Origin: Haematococcus lacustris
Taxonomy: Eukaryota > Chlorophyta > Chlorophyceae > Chlamydomonadales > Haematococcaceae
DNA length: 64,000 bases
Direction: 5' to 3'
Assembly (NCBI GenBank): GCA_030144725.1
Contig: JASKMD010000031.1
Coordinates: 2,637,775-2,701,774 of the forward strand
A program made the translations under genes and the position numbers. The notes beneath the pieces are model-generated. The model was not told the origin of the DNA. It searched no databases and was given only the letters and a program-made list of their open reading frames with translations. Shown piece after piece: positions 45,501 through 56,656 of this stretch (position 1 is its first letter; each line of letters opens with the position of its first letter).

Positions 45501-48500
45501 CAGGGCTGGAGCCGGCCAGCTGGGTCTGCTGGGTGTGGAGAGGGGGTGGTTGGGAGGGGCGGGGGGCCTCCTCCCCTGCACCCCCTATCCCTGTCTGGCA
45601 GCGACGCCGGTGGCTTCAAGCCCCTCCCCTCCCGCAAGCGTGGCCGTGCCCCCCGCCGCTACTCCCCCTCCCCGCCCCCACGCGGCCCCCAGCCCTACCC
45701 CAGCCCAGCCTATGACTACCCCCCAGGGGGGCAGGGGGCCCCACTCTATGCAAGCGCAGTGAGCGGGGCAGAGGGGGACAGGTACCCCGCCTCACTGGGC
45801 CACCCAGTCCACCGAGGTCACTTCCTTGAGCCCAGGCGTCCTCACCACTTCCCACCGCCGGGCCGTGGCCAGCCGCTGGGTCATGGCGAGGGCGACCTGC
45901 CGCCCCCCTTGCGCCCACTGCCCCTGCAGCAGCTGGCGGTGCAGTATGAGATGCATCTGGGCGAGGTGCTGGCGCGGGCAGGCAGGGCAGGCATCAGCCT
46001 GCAGCAGCTGCGGGTGAGGCTCAGGGGGGGAGGGGGGAGGCTACAAATGAGGGGGCAGGGAGGGGGAGGGAGGGGGCAAGGGAGGGCTGGTCAGAGGATA
46101 GAGCAAGGAAGGGTGGCAGTGCTGCAGCCGCTGGGGCAGGGGTGGTGGTTGGGGGAGTCAGGAGCAGGGGTGGTGAGTACAATGACAGGGTGGTAGGGTG
46201 ACGTCCTCAGCCCTCCCCACCTATCTCCGGTTGAGAGTGAGGGTGAGAGGTGAGGGTGAGGGTGAGGGTGAAAGTGAGAGTGAGGGTGAGGGTGAGGGTG
46301 AGGGTCATGCAGCCTGCAGGTGTCCATCACACCTGTCTCCCAGCCGCCCCTGGTTGCTGGTGTGCAGGTGCAGTGCCCCATCCCAGCGCCCCTGCTTGGC
46401 CCTGTCAGCCCCCAGCAGTGGCTGGCAGCCAGGCCGCACCTGGTGGTGGTGCGGGGCAGCATGCTGTACAGCCCGGGGGGGCCCCCTCTGAGCCTCGGGC
46501 CCCAGGGGATGCCAGGGGGGTCAGCAGGCGGCTGGCCTGGGCCTGGGTGGCGCCAGGTGGGAGGGGAGGGGAGGGGAGGGGAGGGAGGGCGGTGAGGCAG
46601 GGGGAGGGGGCCAAGCTGCAGTATGGCATGGGCGGTGGGGAGGCAGTGGGGGGGTGGCATGGGGAAAGAGGGGAGAAGGGGAAACAAGGAGGGGCCAGGG
46701 GAGGGGTGTGAGATGCAGTGGGGTCTCAGGCGGTGAAGCTGTAGTGTGGAAGGTGGGCTAGGCAACTGTCTGAAGCCTGTTCATTTGCACAAGGTCAGCT
46801 TTGGTGTGGCAATTTGAAGAAGTAACAAAAGGCAGCAGCACTGCTAGCTCTCTCAACGTGTGCTGTGTGACATGTTTGCAATCGCTGCCGCCTGTGCTAA
46901 GCCTCCACATGGCCATGGTCTGGCTCGATGTGCGCAGGACATGCCCGATGGTGGGTTTCCCATGCATCCCCAGCATGGGGGACCTCGAGGCTTACTTGGG
47001 GAGGGACGGTCCTCAGTGCCCGCCACCCAGCTGCGGGCCATGATTCGGGACTACGAGCTGGAGCTATGCAGGTGAGGATGCACGCTAGGAGCCTCTCCTT
47101 GAGGTGGCAGTGACCAGGCAGCTGTGGATGTGAATAGGCGGCTGTGGGCCTAAAGAGGCAACAGTGGTCTAAACTGGGGCTGGGAGTGGGCTAGAAGAAA
47201 GCTTGCTGGCAAGCGTGCAGGCCCATGCTGGCAGTTGGTGGCAAGGCAGTAGACTGACAGGTGAGCTGGTAGGCCAGCTGGGCTGAGCTGGGCCTGTTAT
47301 CACCCGTCACCTCAGCAGCCTGGCAGTGTTCTGCCCTAGGCTCCCAGCTACCTGGGAAGGGCCACACCCCACCCACCTGCTTGTTGCAGCAGATGATGTA
47401 GTCAGCAGTGTCATCATGCCACTTGCATCATACAAGGCCTGATACATCACACCTGCTGAGAGCTGTCTCAGCCTGGCCTGTGCCCTGACTCTGACCCCCG
47501 ACCTGACCCCCAACCCCTTACCCCTGACGCCTGTGCCCTGACCCCTTGCGCTGCCCAGGTTCCTTCACTGCCAGCCCTCCCCGCTGCCCCTCAGCGAGCT
47601 GCGCAGCGCCTGCCCCATGCCACCCCTGGTGATGGACGCCTGCCAGGGGGTCCTGCACTTCTTCGCCTCACGCACCTCCTTCATCCACATGGACCCTACA
47701 TCACGCACTCTGCAGCTAAAGTGAGGGCTGCTAAGGGGATAGGGGGGCCTGGGTACGCTTAGGGGTATGGGCGACAGGGGCAGGCGCCACAAAGGGCAGC
47801 AGCATAATGCACACTCCATGTGTGAAAAGTGTGTATGCATTTGAAAAGGTAAGGCATGAGTAAAACGTTAGGCAAGCCACAACAGGGGTGTGGAGATGCA
47901 CGGGGGAGGATGCAGACTGAGCTGGTCGGCTCGGACAGGATGTCATTGGCCAGCTAGAAACTGACAGTGCTGAAGGTGACCACAGTTTGACTGTCTTTGT
48001 GTGTATCTGTGTCTGCCCCATGGCTGTGACACAAGTCTACAAGATGCCGGGGAGTTGGACCATGGGCTGGTGGTCAACCGTTGCCCTGGAGCAATGCCAA
48101 ACACCTGCTGCCATGTTTGCCTGCTATCTAACCGCAGGCCTGGGTGGTGGGAAGCTGTGGGCGTGCCCCCTCCCGACGAGGTCTGCGGTGTGCGTCACCG
48201 GGCTGACATTGGTGCGTGGTGCGAGGTGGGCCTAGGTACGACTGGCTTCGCGGATCGCGCGTCAAGCTACGGCAACCGGCCGTCACACAGGCCGCGCGGG
48301 GACAGTTGCAGCAGCCACAGCCGGGCCGACGAGCAGCATAGCCAGGTGCAGGGCGGCAACCGCTCGCCCATGCCGAGGGGGGACGCGGGCTGCTATGGGG
48401 GCTCCCAGCACTTCGAGCGTAGGAGTCGAGGCGACCGGGGCGATCGAGGGTGTGCGAGGCGTTACCGCGAGGTCACTCGCAGTCGGTGTGACCGGGGACG

Positions 48501-48822
48501 ATCGCTGCCAGGGTCTAGCACTGACCTGCTTTCTCAAGGCGACCATGCGTTGGGCTTGCGAAGGGAGGCTGGTAGACCTGGGCGCTCGGGTCATAGTCAG
48601 AGTAGTAGCTGCAAGCACAGCATGCGCAGCAACAGCTCGCGCAGCAGCAGCAGTAGCAGCAGCAGCGAAGACGACAGCAGCAGTAAAGGGCGAACGCGGC
48701 AACGCCGGGCAGCAGGGGTCGTCAGGGCGGTGTCGCGCGCTCCCGCTACGCCGGTGTCTAGCAGCACGAGATCCCGGACGAGGTCAAGGAGTAGATCCAG
48801 TTCACTTGACAATGGACTATAA
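42558..48822 (+). CDS. Large low-complexity RS protein with a duplicated winged-helix-like module
   Basis: Model: 42558-42774, 42961-43031 (or 43040), 43230-46013, 46368-46556, 46938-47071, 47559-47720, 48138-48822; phases agree and give about 1413 residues. The first two exons are less certain. Residues about 80-1000 are Ser/Pro/Gln/Gly-rich. Module A (about 1002-1060) reads YEMHLGEVLARAGRAGISLQ, QLRVQCPIPAPL, then RPHLVVVRGSMLYSP. Module B (about 1126-1185) reads YELELCRFLHCQPSPLPLSE, LRSACPMPPL, then FASRTSFIHMDPTSRT. The two align along their length, with an intron at the same place in A that B lacks. Two helices followed by paired strands suggest a winged-helix or LOTUS-like fold (inference). 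The tail is an RS domain with Ser-Arg dipeptides (TRSRTRSRSRSSSLDNGL), typical of splicing-related nuclear proteins. Exon 6 ends CTAAA|GTGAGG; read through, it would stop at once. Convergent with the MGD synthase gene. Confidence 0.65.
46228..46310. repeat. (GAGGGT)n-type intronic repeat
   Basis: GTGAGGGTGAGGGTGAGG run with AAGTGAGAGT variants in the intron between modules of the RS protein. Each unit contains a potential GTGAGG donor. Confidence 0.8.
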
Positions 48823-49186
48823 TCATCGACAGTTTACAATCTGTGTATGCAAATACCTTTCTTGATCGACGAATATTCCTGCTTTTCATTTATGAAACTA
48901 AGGATAGACAAGTGTGAACGTGTCACCTGGCAGCTTGAGTGTACCATTGTTACCATCCTACATCACACTTATCAAATACCACTGCTACTCCGGGTTCACT
49001 TGAGCAAAACTGTCGCACGCAAGCGACACCGCTGCTGCTGCACTGGACACCCATGGCCAATTGAGCCCGGAGAACGGCTTCAAACAGCCTTGGCTGCCCA
49101 CACGGAAAAGCGGCAGCCCCATCTCACTTCCCAGTCGCGCGACCTTTCGCCAATCCCAGCCTAGTCCTGCTAGATCAGACAATGCA
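48823..49186. other. Short convergent intergenic region
   Basis: 3' ends of the RS-protein gene (+) and MGD synthase gene (-) face each other across about 360 bp. No other feature was seen. Confidence 0.6.
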
Positions 49187-52100
49187 TCACGCTGTCCCCG
49201 CAGCCACCGCTTGTTGTGTTTTGCGCTGCATGAGCCGAGGACCCTTTGGATTCAACGCAGTCCGCGCCGGGCCGTATTGGAAGTCGGGCGCATCTGCCAG
49301 CGCCGCCAAATCGTGCACAATCTGGTAGACAGCGTCTGGGCGACCTAGCTCCTTGGCCCTGCAACAAAACGATGGAGAAACGACTTTCTCAGCGTTCTCC
49401 CGTCTGCCCACCCGCCCGCCGATCCCGACCTCACACTTAGCACCTGCTCCTTTTCCTACCGCCAGCTGCTCCGTTGGCAGAGGCAATTGATGCGGGAGGC
49501 GCAGGTCGTGGCGCTTCATGGGCAGTGTCAAGTGTGCGATAGAGAAGCCACCCCATGTGACCCTTGCGCTGCTTGACGTGTGACCCACCTGCTGCGCATT
49601 GTCTCGAAATGCTCCTGCTCCTGAGGTCCGCCCAGCAGCCAGGAGTGGATGATGGTGGCAATCTTGGCGGGCTGCGTCTCAAACGTTCCCACCCCGTTGT
49701 CAATCACATAAGGGATGTTGCCCTCCTCCTGCAACAGACAGACATGTCACAGTCTGTCACAGGTGCGGCCGGCAGTAGCGGTGACAGCTGTAGATGCAGC
49801 AGCAACAGCAGGATGCAGCAAGCACTAGGTGCTGCAATAGTAATGCCCCCTGTAAACAAAAGCATTCTAGAGCTGTACACAACGGCCGCAACGGAGCTGC
49901 AATTCGAGTACTTGATAGCTGTAATGAAGCACTTGAAGCTGCGCCTGGCAAGCACCTGGAGCTGCAGCACATCCATCCCCTGCGCAGGCTCTGCCCAAGG
50001 CCACCCTGGCATGCAGTGCATAGTCCAGCGTGTGAGTCACACCTGACAAGGCACGTTGCCATTGAGAAGGATGGGGAGACCGCTGATGAGCGCCTCAGCA
50101 ATTGTGCCTGGGCCTGCCTGCAGCTCGCAGCATGGGTGTCAGCAGCTCCCCTGGAGGGGGTGTGGGGACGGGGAAAGGGGCAGGAGAGGGGGAGGTGGTG
50201 GAGGGGAAGAGGAAGGGGGGAAGCTGGGCAGGGGAAGGAGGCGATGGTGAAGGGGGAGGCAGTTGAGGAGGCGGCAGTGGAGGGAGGGGGGGCGATGGAG
50301 GGGCCACCATCAGCAGCAGTCCTGCACCTTGGTGATGATGCAGTCACATGCAGCCATCCACTCGTGGATGTTGTCCACAAAGCCACATGCCGTCACCAGT
50401 ATGCCACCCGGGTGCTCCTTTGCCTTCAACCGCTCCAACAGCTTGCGGTTGCGGCCGCAGATGACGACCACCTGCCAGCAGCCAGCCCACCCACTCTCTG
50501 ATCTCACTCACTGCACCTCACACGCATCACACCTCCAAACCCTGCACACACCCCAGCCTGCCGTACGACATCAGGGAAGAAAGCTTGGGGGGGTGGGCTT
50601 CGCACTTCAGGAGTGTGGCCTGCATGCCTGCATACTTGCGCATGCCCAACATGTGAAACATGAACCTAATCCAGATCATCCCCTTCAGTCGCACGACCAG
50701 CGCTGTCAGTCTTGCCTGACCCTCATGCCCCACCCCCCCACCCCTCACCCCCCACCCCCCAGCTCCACCTGCGCCTTGTCCGCGAGCTGCAGGTCCAGCT
50801 GCGCCACCGTCTCCTCCAGGGCGCCCATGCCCTCCCCGCCCCCCACCAGCAGCACGGCAGGCAGGCCAGGCTCTAGGCCCAAGCGCCGCCGCATGGCGCG
50901 CCTCCCGGGGAGAGGGTGAGAGAAGATAGGCCTGATGGGCAAGCCTGGGCAGGCAGGGGGACTGCTGAGGGTGAGGGCAGGGGCGGGTGTGGAGGCAGGG
51001 GCAAAGGGGCGGGTGTGGAAGCAGGGGGGCTGGTGAGGGTGAGGGTGAGGGCTGGGTCTAGGCTGGGTCTGGGCACAGGACCCAGCCAGGGTGTGGGTTA
51101 GGGTTAGGCAGGCATGAGAAAGGGGGAGGATGAGTCCTAGACAGGGCCTCCTTGCCTGTGTGGAGGGGGAGGAGGTCAAGATTGAGGGGGTGGGTTGGGG
51201 TGGACCACCTGCCTTTGTGCCACGGGAAGGTGGGGGAGGGTAGCAAGGGCCTGCCCTTAGGGCTCCCCCCTCCGCCCTTGCTCCTGCCTCCACGCCCGCC
51301 CCTGCCTCCCTGCCTCCTGCCCCTGCCCCCCGCCCCTTTGCCCCTGGCCCCTGCCCCGGGAGGTAGCCAGGGCCAGGCTGCGCACCATGCTGCACGATCT
51401 GCTGCTGCTGCAGCCCGTTGTTGCGCGCCAGCATGGCGCAGAAGTCCGTGGCCACGAAGCAGCGTGTGGCTTGCTTGTGGAACCAGGTGTTGTGGCAGGT
51501 GGTGAAGTCAGTGACGACCTGGGCCAGGCAGACAGCCAGGGGGCCAGGCAGCTCTAAGGGGGGCCCAAGGGGGGTGGGGGGGGTGCCAGCATGGAGCCAG
51601 GGGGAGGGGCAGGCAGGGAGGAAGGAGGGGGTAGGGGGGGTGGAGACTGAGGGGGGTCAGGGGGTAGTGGGGGACCTAAGGGGGGCAGGGGGGCTGGGGG
51701 GGGTGAGCATGGGGTTAGGGTGTGTGGCAGGCAGGGTGGGGTCAGGGAGGCAGGAGGGGGTAGGGGGGTGGTGACCATAGGGTGCCACTAGTGCCCTAAG
51801 GGGGGGGGTAGGGGTGAGGGGGGCTCTGACCAGGGCTATTGCTATTCCACTTGCTATTGCTCAAGCAGCACAGATAGAACGCGTGCCCAGTGGCTGAGGA
51901 GGGGGGTAGGGGCCAGTTAGAAGAGGGCGGGGAGCCGGGGGGGAAGGGGTGGTGGGGTGGGGGGGGGTGAGGGGGGCTGTCAGAGGCCTGTCATGTCAGG
52001 CGCCTGTCAGAACCTGGCAAGTACCTGGCAAGAGCCTAGCAGCCTCTTAGGGGACCTCCTATTGCACAGCAGCCTGGGCTGGCCCTAGGAAGCTGGCGGG

Positions 52101-54838
52101 AAGCTGCGGAGGGGGGTCACCAGCCAGGCTGTTGGCCCTGGGCCTGGCTGCCTGGGGCCTGGCGGCTCACTGTGGCGAAGTTGATGGCTGGGCTGGTGCC
52201 GTTCCTGATGCGCTCCTTGATGACGCGGATGGGCACGTGCTGCATCAGGGGGTGCACGGACACCTGCAGGGCAGCAGCAGCAGCAGGGGGAGCTGAGGCA
52301 GGCCTGCAGCTGGGCAGGGGGTGGTGCAGGGCCTGGGTGGGCGTAGGGGTGGCAGTGCTGGGGTGGGCGACAGGGGGTAGGGTGGGTCAGCGGTCTGGCA
52401 GGCGGGCAGACCTGTGGGAGGTGAGGGCAGTCAGGCGGGCGGGTGGGGGCGGGGAGGTGGTCAGGCGTGCGTGGTGGTGCAGGCGTGCAGGCAGGCTGGT
52501 GGTCCTGTCCTCACCACCAGGTCCGGCTGGTAGATGTCGAAGGCCTTGTGGATTGCGTTGCGCATGAAGCAGCCCACGAAGCCCAGGTAGGGCACATGGA
52601 ACAGCTTGGGCTGCGTGATCTGGTATGACAGTCGCCACAGGATGGAGTGGCGCACTAGGAAGCTGTAGGAGTCTGGCATGCGGTTGAAAGGGGCGGGGGT
52701 GTGGTCCTTCCACATGTCAATGATGTCGATCTGAAGGGGCAGGCAGGCAGGAGGGGCAACTAGTAAGGGAGGGCTCACAAGGTAGGCGGGGAGGGGGAGG
52801 GGGAGGGGGAGGGGGAGGGGGAGGGGGAGGGGGAGGGGGAGGGGGAGGGGGAGGGGGAGGGGGAGGGGGAGGGGGAGGGGGAGGGGGAGGGGGAGGGGGA
52901 GGGGGAGGGGGAGGGGGAGGGGGAGGGGGAGGGGGAGGGGGAGGGGGAGGGGGAGGGGGAGGGGGAGGGGGAGGGGGAGGGGGAGGGGGAGGGGGAGGGG
53001 GAGGGGGAGGGGGAGGGGGAGGGGGAGGGGGAGGGGGAGGGGGAGGGGGAGGGGGAGGGGGAGGGGGAGGGGGAGGGGGAGGGGGAGGGGGGAGGGGGAG
53101 GGGGAGGGGGAGGGGGAGGGGGAGGGGGAGGGGGAGGGGGAGGGGGAGGGGGAGGGGGAGGGGGAGGGGGAGGGGGAGGGGGAGGGGGAGGGGGAGGGGG
53201 AGGGGGAGGGGGAGGGGGAGGGGGAGGGGGAGGGGGAGGGGGAGGGGGAGGGGGAGGGGGAGGGGGAGGGGGAGGGGGAGGGGGAGGGGGAGGGGGAGGG
53301 GGAGGGGGAGGGGGAGGGGGAGGGGGAGGGGGAGGGGGAGGGGGGCCTACCTTGTACCCGTCCCCGTGCTTTTGCTTGAACGCGTCCCGGATGGCCTCTG
53401 CGCTGGCCTTGTGGCCGCCCCCGGTGTTGCTCATGAGGATGAGGACGCGGCGTGGCTCTGAGGGGCTGGGAGGTGCGGGTGGAGCTGCGGGCGAGGGGAG
53501 GGTGGGGGGAGGGTGGGGGGAGGCGGAGGGAGGGCCAAGGGGGGGGGGTTCAAGGCGAGACGAGCATGGTGAAGGGAGGCGGTGCGTGCAGCTGGTGTGT
53601 CCTGTATGGGGGTTAAACCACGGGGAGACCAGTGCGGGGTACCCCGTGCGGGGAGACCAGTGCGCCAGGTCTGACCCCGTGCAGTTTTAGACACTCATCC
53701 ATCCATCCCCACACACATCCATACACACACACACGCTGTCTAATCTTGCAGGCAGGCACGTCTCGCGGGCTGCTGCTACCCTCCCCACCCACACCCACTC
53801 CTGTTGGTGCTGGCCTGATCAGTGGGCCAGGGCAGGGCCCAGCCAGGGGGAGGGGTGTGGGCTGTGCGCTGCATGGCTCTGGATCCAGGCTGAGCTTGCA
53901 CCATGCACACAGCACCACCAAAAGCTTGTGACAGTGTGAGGGGCTGGTATGTGGGGTGGGGGGTGGGGGGTGGGGAGACATGGCGCGCTGCCTGGCAGTG
54001 GAGGGCTGGGGGGGCAGAGGTGAGGGTCTGGGCTGCTTGGTTGCATGTTGGGGGCTGGGTCTGGGCTCAGAGGGGGTTGACTCTGACCCTGGCCCTGGCC
54101 CTGACCATGTGTTGGCCAGTGACGCTGCAGGGTGTGGGGCAGTGGAGCTGAGGACCTACCTGCTGCGGCCTTGGGAAACGGCCACAACGCTACTGCTTTG
54201 CCGGAACCTCCCACCTGCACAGCAGTGGTTGACCTGCATGGCCTGGTGCATGATGTTCAAGCATGCTGAGAAGGTTTTTTGCGCCACGGGGCAGGGATAA
54301 GGACAGGTCAGGTGGCGGGTAACATCAGGGTCAGAGTCATGACAACAGCTCGCTGGCGCACACACCAGAGCACAGCATGTAACACATGGCTGCACACCAT
54401 GCTGCATACATCAGCTAGCTAGCACAGTGAAAACGGCATGGTCCAGCAGTGGCAGAACCTGGGGCGGGAGGGCAGCAATCAGCATTCTGAGTCATGTGGT
54501 AGTCCTGCCAGGTCAGATAGGGCTTTTGAACTCACGAAAGCGGCTCCGCCAGCTCCCGCGCCGATGAAAGCGCCCGTGAAGCTGGGTTTGGGGAGCCGCA
54601 AACGCAATCCTTCAGCCGGGCGGGATGTGTCACGAGGTGGTGGCCGGGCCTGTGCTGTGCTCGTCTTGCTGCCTGGGTTATCAAGCTGAGCGCGGGGCTG
54701 AAAAGTGTAGGTGCTCCCGCGGCTGAGCTCGGACCCATAGCTGGCTGCCGCAATACGCGACCCAATCAATAGGGAGGGCAGTGCAGGGAACAGCAGGCCA
54801 TCGCTCTGTTCTCGCTGGGGTGGTCGTGCGAGCACCAT
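49187..54838 (-). CDS. MGD1: Monogalactosyldiacylglycerol synthase (chloroplast)
   Basis: Eleven exons, all phase-consistent, in transcript order: 54838-54536, 54214-54160, 53484-53351, 52730-52515, 52263-52171, 51518-51386, 50944-50769, 50471-50328, 50117-50043, 49728-49589, 49358-49187; 546 residues, close to the roughly 530 of plant MGD1. The enzyme transfers galactose from UDP-Gal to diacylglycerol at the chloroplast envelope, making the main thylakoid lipid. Residues 1-130 look like a transit peptide (MVLARPPQ, Ser/Arg/Ala-rich). The glycosyltransferase GT28 fold shows [19 protein letters not shown] (GGGH 141-144), [63 protein letters not shown] (346-352), [43 protein letters not shown] and [12 protein letters not shown], the UDP-sugar-binding part. 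Nothing essential appears missing. One intron contains a very long (CCCCCT)n tract on the sense strand. The small exon at 54214-54160 rests on splice phase. Confidence 0.93.
52789..53345. repeat. (GGGGGA)n hexanucleotide array in MGD synthase intron
   Basis: About 92 near-perfect GGGGGA units with one 6-G slip near 53090 that shifts the register. It fills almost the whole 620-bp intron between exons 53484-53351 and 52730-52515, ending within about 6 bp of the donor. On the sense strand it is a pyrimidine (CCCCCT) tract; the other strand is G-quadruplex-prone. The Pro/Ser-repeat ORF here is a translation artefact. Confidence 0.95.
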
Positions 54839-54969
54839 TGTGAGCCGCTATGGATGGGCTCTAGTGGATGCGATGCAGTGGAAATGTTGATGCAATATTC
54901 TGAACTTTACATCATGACGCCAGCAAAGCTGCGGCACAGAAGTTCTTGCACAAACACCTTTGCATCTTT

Positions 54970-55107
54970 TTGACCCTACAGCCCTCATGCTGCACTAAAA
55001 TAAAGCATGAGCTGTAATCAAACACAGGCTGCGAGCTCATCATTGTAAAGGCTACTGCTAGTGTGCCTAATGCTCACTTCAGCTCAGCCATTCTGATGTG
55101 TGTACCT
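54970..55107. repeat. Dispersed repeat, inverted partner of 41564-41720
   Basis: Reads ACCCTACAGCCCTCATGCT...TCAGCCATTCTGATGTGTGT, the reverse complement of the copy 13 kb away. It lies upstream of the MGD gene start. Confidence 0.75.
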
Positions 55108-55239
55108 CTCCATTGCTAGTTCAATTACTGCTCACACACATCCCCTTCGTTTCGCTGTTCATTATTCTATGTTACGTTTGACTTGTTGTAGCTGGCTATC
55201 GCCGCTCATTGCGCAACGGGGCCTGGTCGGGCACATACA

Positions 55240-55335
55240 CCCACTCCTGGTCTGTAGAGCACGACCGGTTAATTCAACATCCTGATGGTCACCCCCGCCA
55301 TTGGCTGCACCCCTGATAAAATCTTTCTGGTTTTT
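55240..55335 (+). repeat. 3'-end fragment of the second TnpB/Fanzor-like element, inverted relative to 57.4 kb
   Basis: TCTGTAGAGCACGACCGG and GGTCACCCCCGCCATTGGCT match, inverted, the 3' flank of the minus-strand RuvC-like exon at 57.4-57.6 kb. Only the flank remains here. Confidence 0.65.
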
Positions 55336-55879
55336 ACGAGTTTTACAGCCATTCTCGCGCTGGGCGGTGCAGCTCATTAAAGCGAGGCTGGCGGGCTGCT
55401 CGGGCTGATGTGCACCTGTGCCGGGGCGGGCGGGTGTGCTGAGAGATTAGGTCGCGTTGTGTCGGGAATAGCCTACTTAGTGGGGCTGTGATCAGAGAAC
55501 AGCTATCGCGCTCAGCGGCTCAGCTTTTCAAATGTTTGAATTTCTTGTCGGGCGCAGGACCCCCCTGACATGTGTTCTAATGCTAGTGCTATTGCTTATC
55601 ACATGTTCGAGAGTAGTGGTACGGCTTGTGGTCTGTCCAGCGTGTCGGCGTGCCTGTTCAGCGTGTCGCGTCACCCCATGTCCAATTTCCTCAATATGGG
55701 CATTTTCTGCGGCCGGTTAACTATCCAACCAGGACGTCGAATGATGAAGTGCCAATTGTGTGCGGTTCCTTGTGTGGGTTCTTGACGTATCTGCAGTCCA
55801 GAAACGCGTTGTCATCATGTTTGAGCCGTTTGTGATGCTCCAAAGTAGCCCCCCATGCACCTTACACCACATAGCCACA

Positions 55880-56656
55880 TTAACCGTTCGCCTCATATTC
55901 AGCCTCATATTCCGCCTCATATTCAGCCCCATTTTCAGCCTCATATTCAGCCTCCAGCTCCTCAGTTCTCAGCTCCCTTAGCACCAAACGACGCAATTCC
56001 CTGCGTTCCTCTTGCCTCTTCCACCCCATGTGCATGCGATATCGTGCACAGTGTGTGTTGGTCAGTTTGCCAAAGCACACCTCATCATGCAACAAATCGG
56101 GATGGAACCACATCAACAATGCATAACACTCTTCGTCCTCCCTCACCTCATTCACAGTGTCTTGGAACATGGGCATGGGCTCAAGTGGGGTGGTGGTGTC
56201 TGGCTTCATGCATGGCAGGCATGGCACACTCATGCACATGCTGCACGCACAACCAGCCATGGCCCATTGAGGCTGCTCCCTGTCAGGTGTGAACACCATG
56301 CGATGCATTGCCCTGCACCCCTCCACCTTATCATGCATGCGCTCCACATCAGCCTTGGGCATGCTGCATACATTTGCTTGCCTAGCTTCGTCCTGCACCA
56401 GGTAGCGCCGAAACATGATGTGTCCACGTTGCCGGTGGCTGGCACTAGTGTCTTGTGCATGGCATGGCACGGCGAAATGCTTGTTAGCCCAATCTGTCAG
56501 CACAACAGCCCCACACACTTTACCCACTAGTTCAGGATGGACTAACATCTGCTCCCTCCACTCCCTCTTATCCACCCCACCCTCAGAGTCATGCGTGCTC
56601 TTGAAATGCGATGTGGCACCATATGACCATTGCACAGGCACACCAAACCTCTGCAC
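55880..56656 (-). CDS. Unrecognised ORF ending in a Glu/Tyr repeat
   Basis: About 258 codons are open without an obvious ATG at the 5' end. It contains VVLTDWANKHFAVPCHAQDT, a CACSMCMSVPCLPC cysteine cluster and an Arg/Glu-rich helix. It ends with tandem EAEYEAEYE from a 12-bp repeat (about 55885-55955, CTCATATTCAGC units). No family was recognised. It overlaps the end of the gag-like frame just upstream in another frame, so it may be a later part of the same decayed element joined by a frameshift or splice. Confidence 0.3.
   Translation of the reverse strand: MQRFGVPVQWSYGATSHFKSTHDSEGGVDKREWREQMLVHPELVGKVCGAVVLTDWANKHFAVPCHAQDTSASHRQRGHIMFRRYLVQDEARQANVCSMPKADVERMHDKVEGCRAMHRMVFTPDREQPQWAMAGCACSMCMSVPCLPCMKPDTTTPLEPMPMFQDTVNEVREDEECYALLMWFHPDLLHDEVCFGKLTNTHCARYRMHMGWKRQEERRELRRLVLRELRTEELEAEYEAENGAEYEAEYEAEYEANG

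Noticed and set aside
47722..47724. TGA as the true end of the winged-helix-like protein
   Set aside because: The codon overlaps a consensus GTGAGG donor, and splicing to 48138 keeps phase into a long RS-rich frame; still testable by cDNA.
52775..53434. 219-residue poly-Pro/Ser-Pro ORF on the minus strand
   Set aside because: It starts in the MGD exon with the GGGH motif and runs on through the intron repeat; a good donor precedes the repeat and the next exon is in frame.
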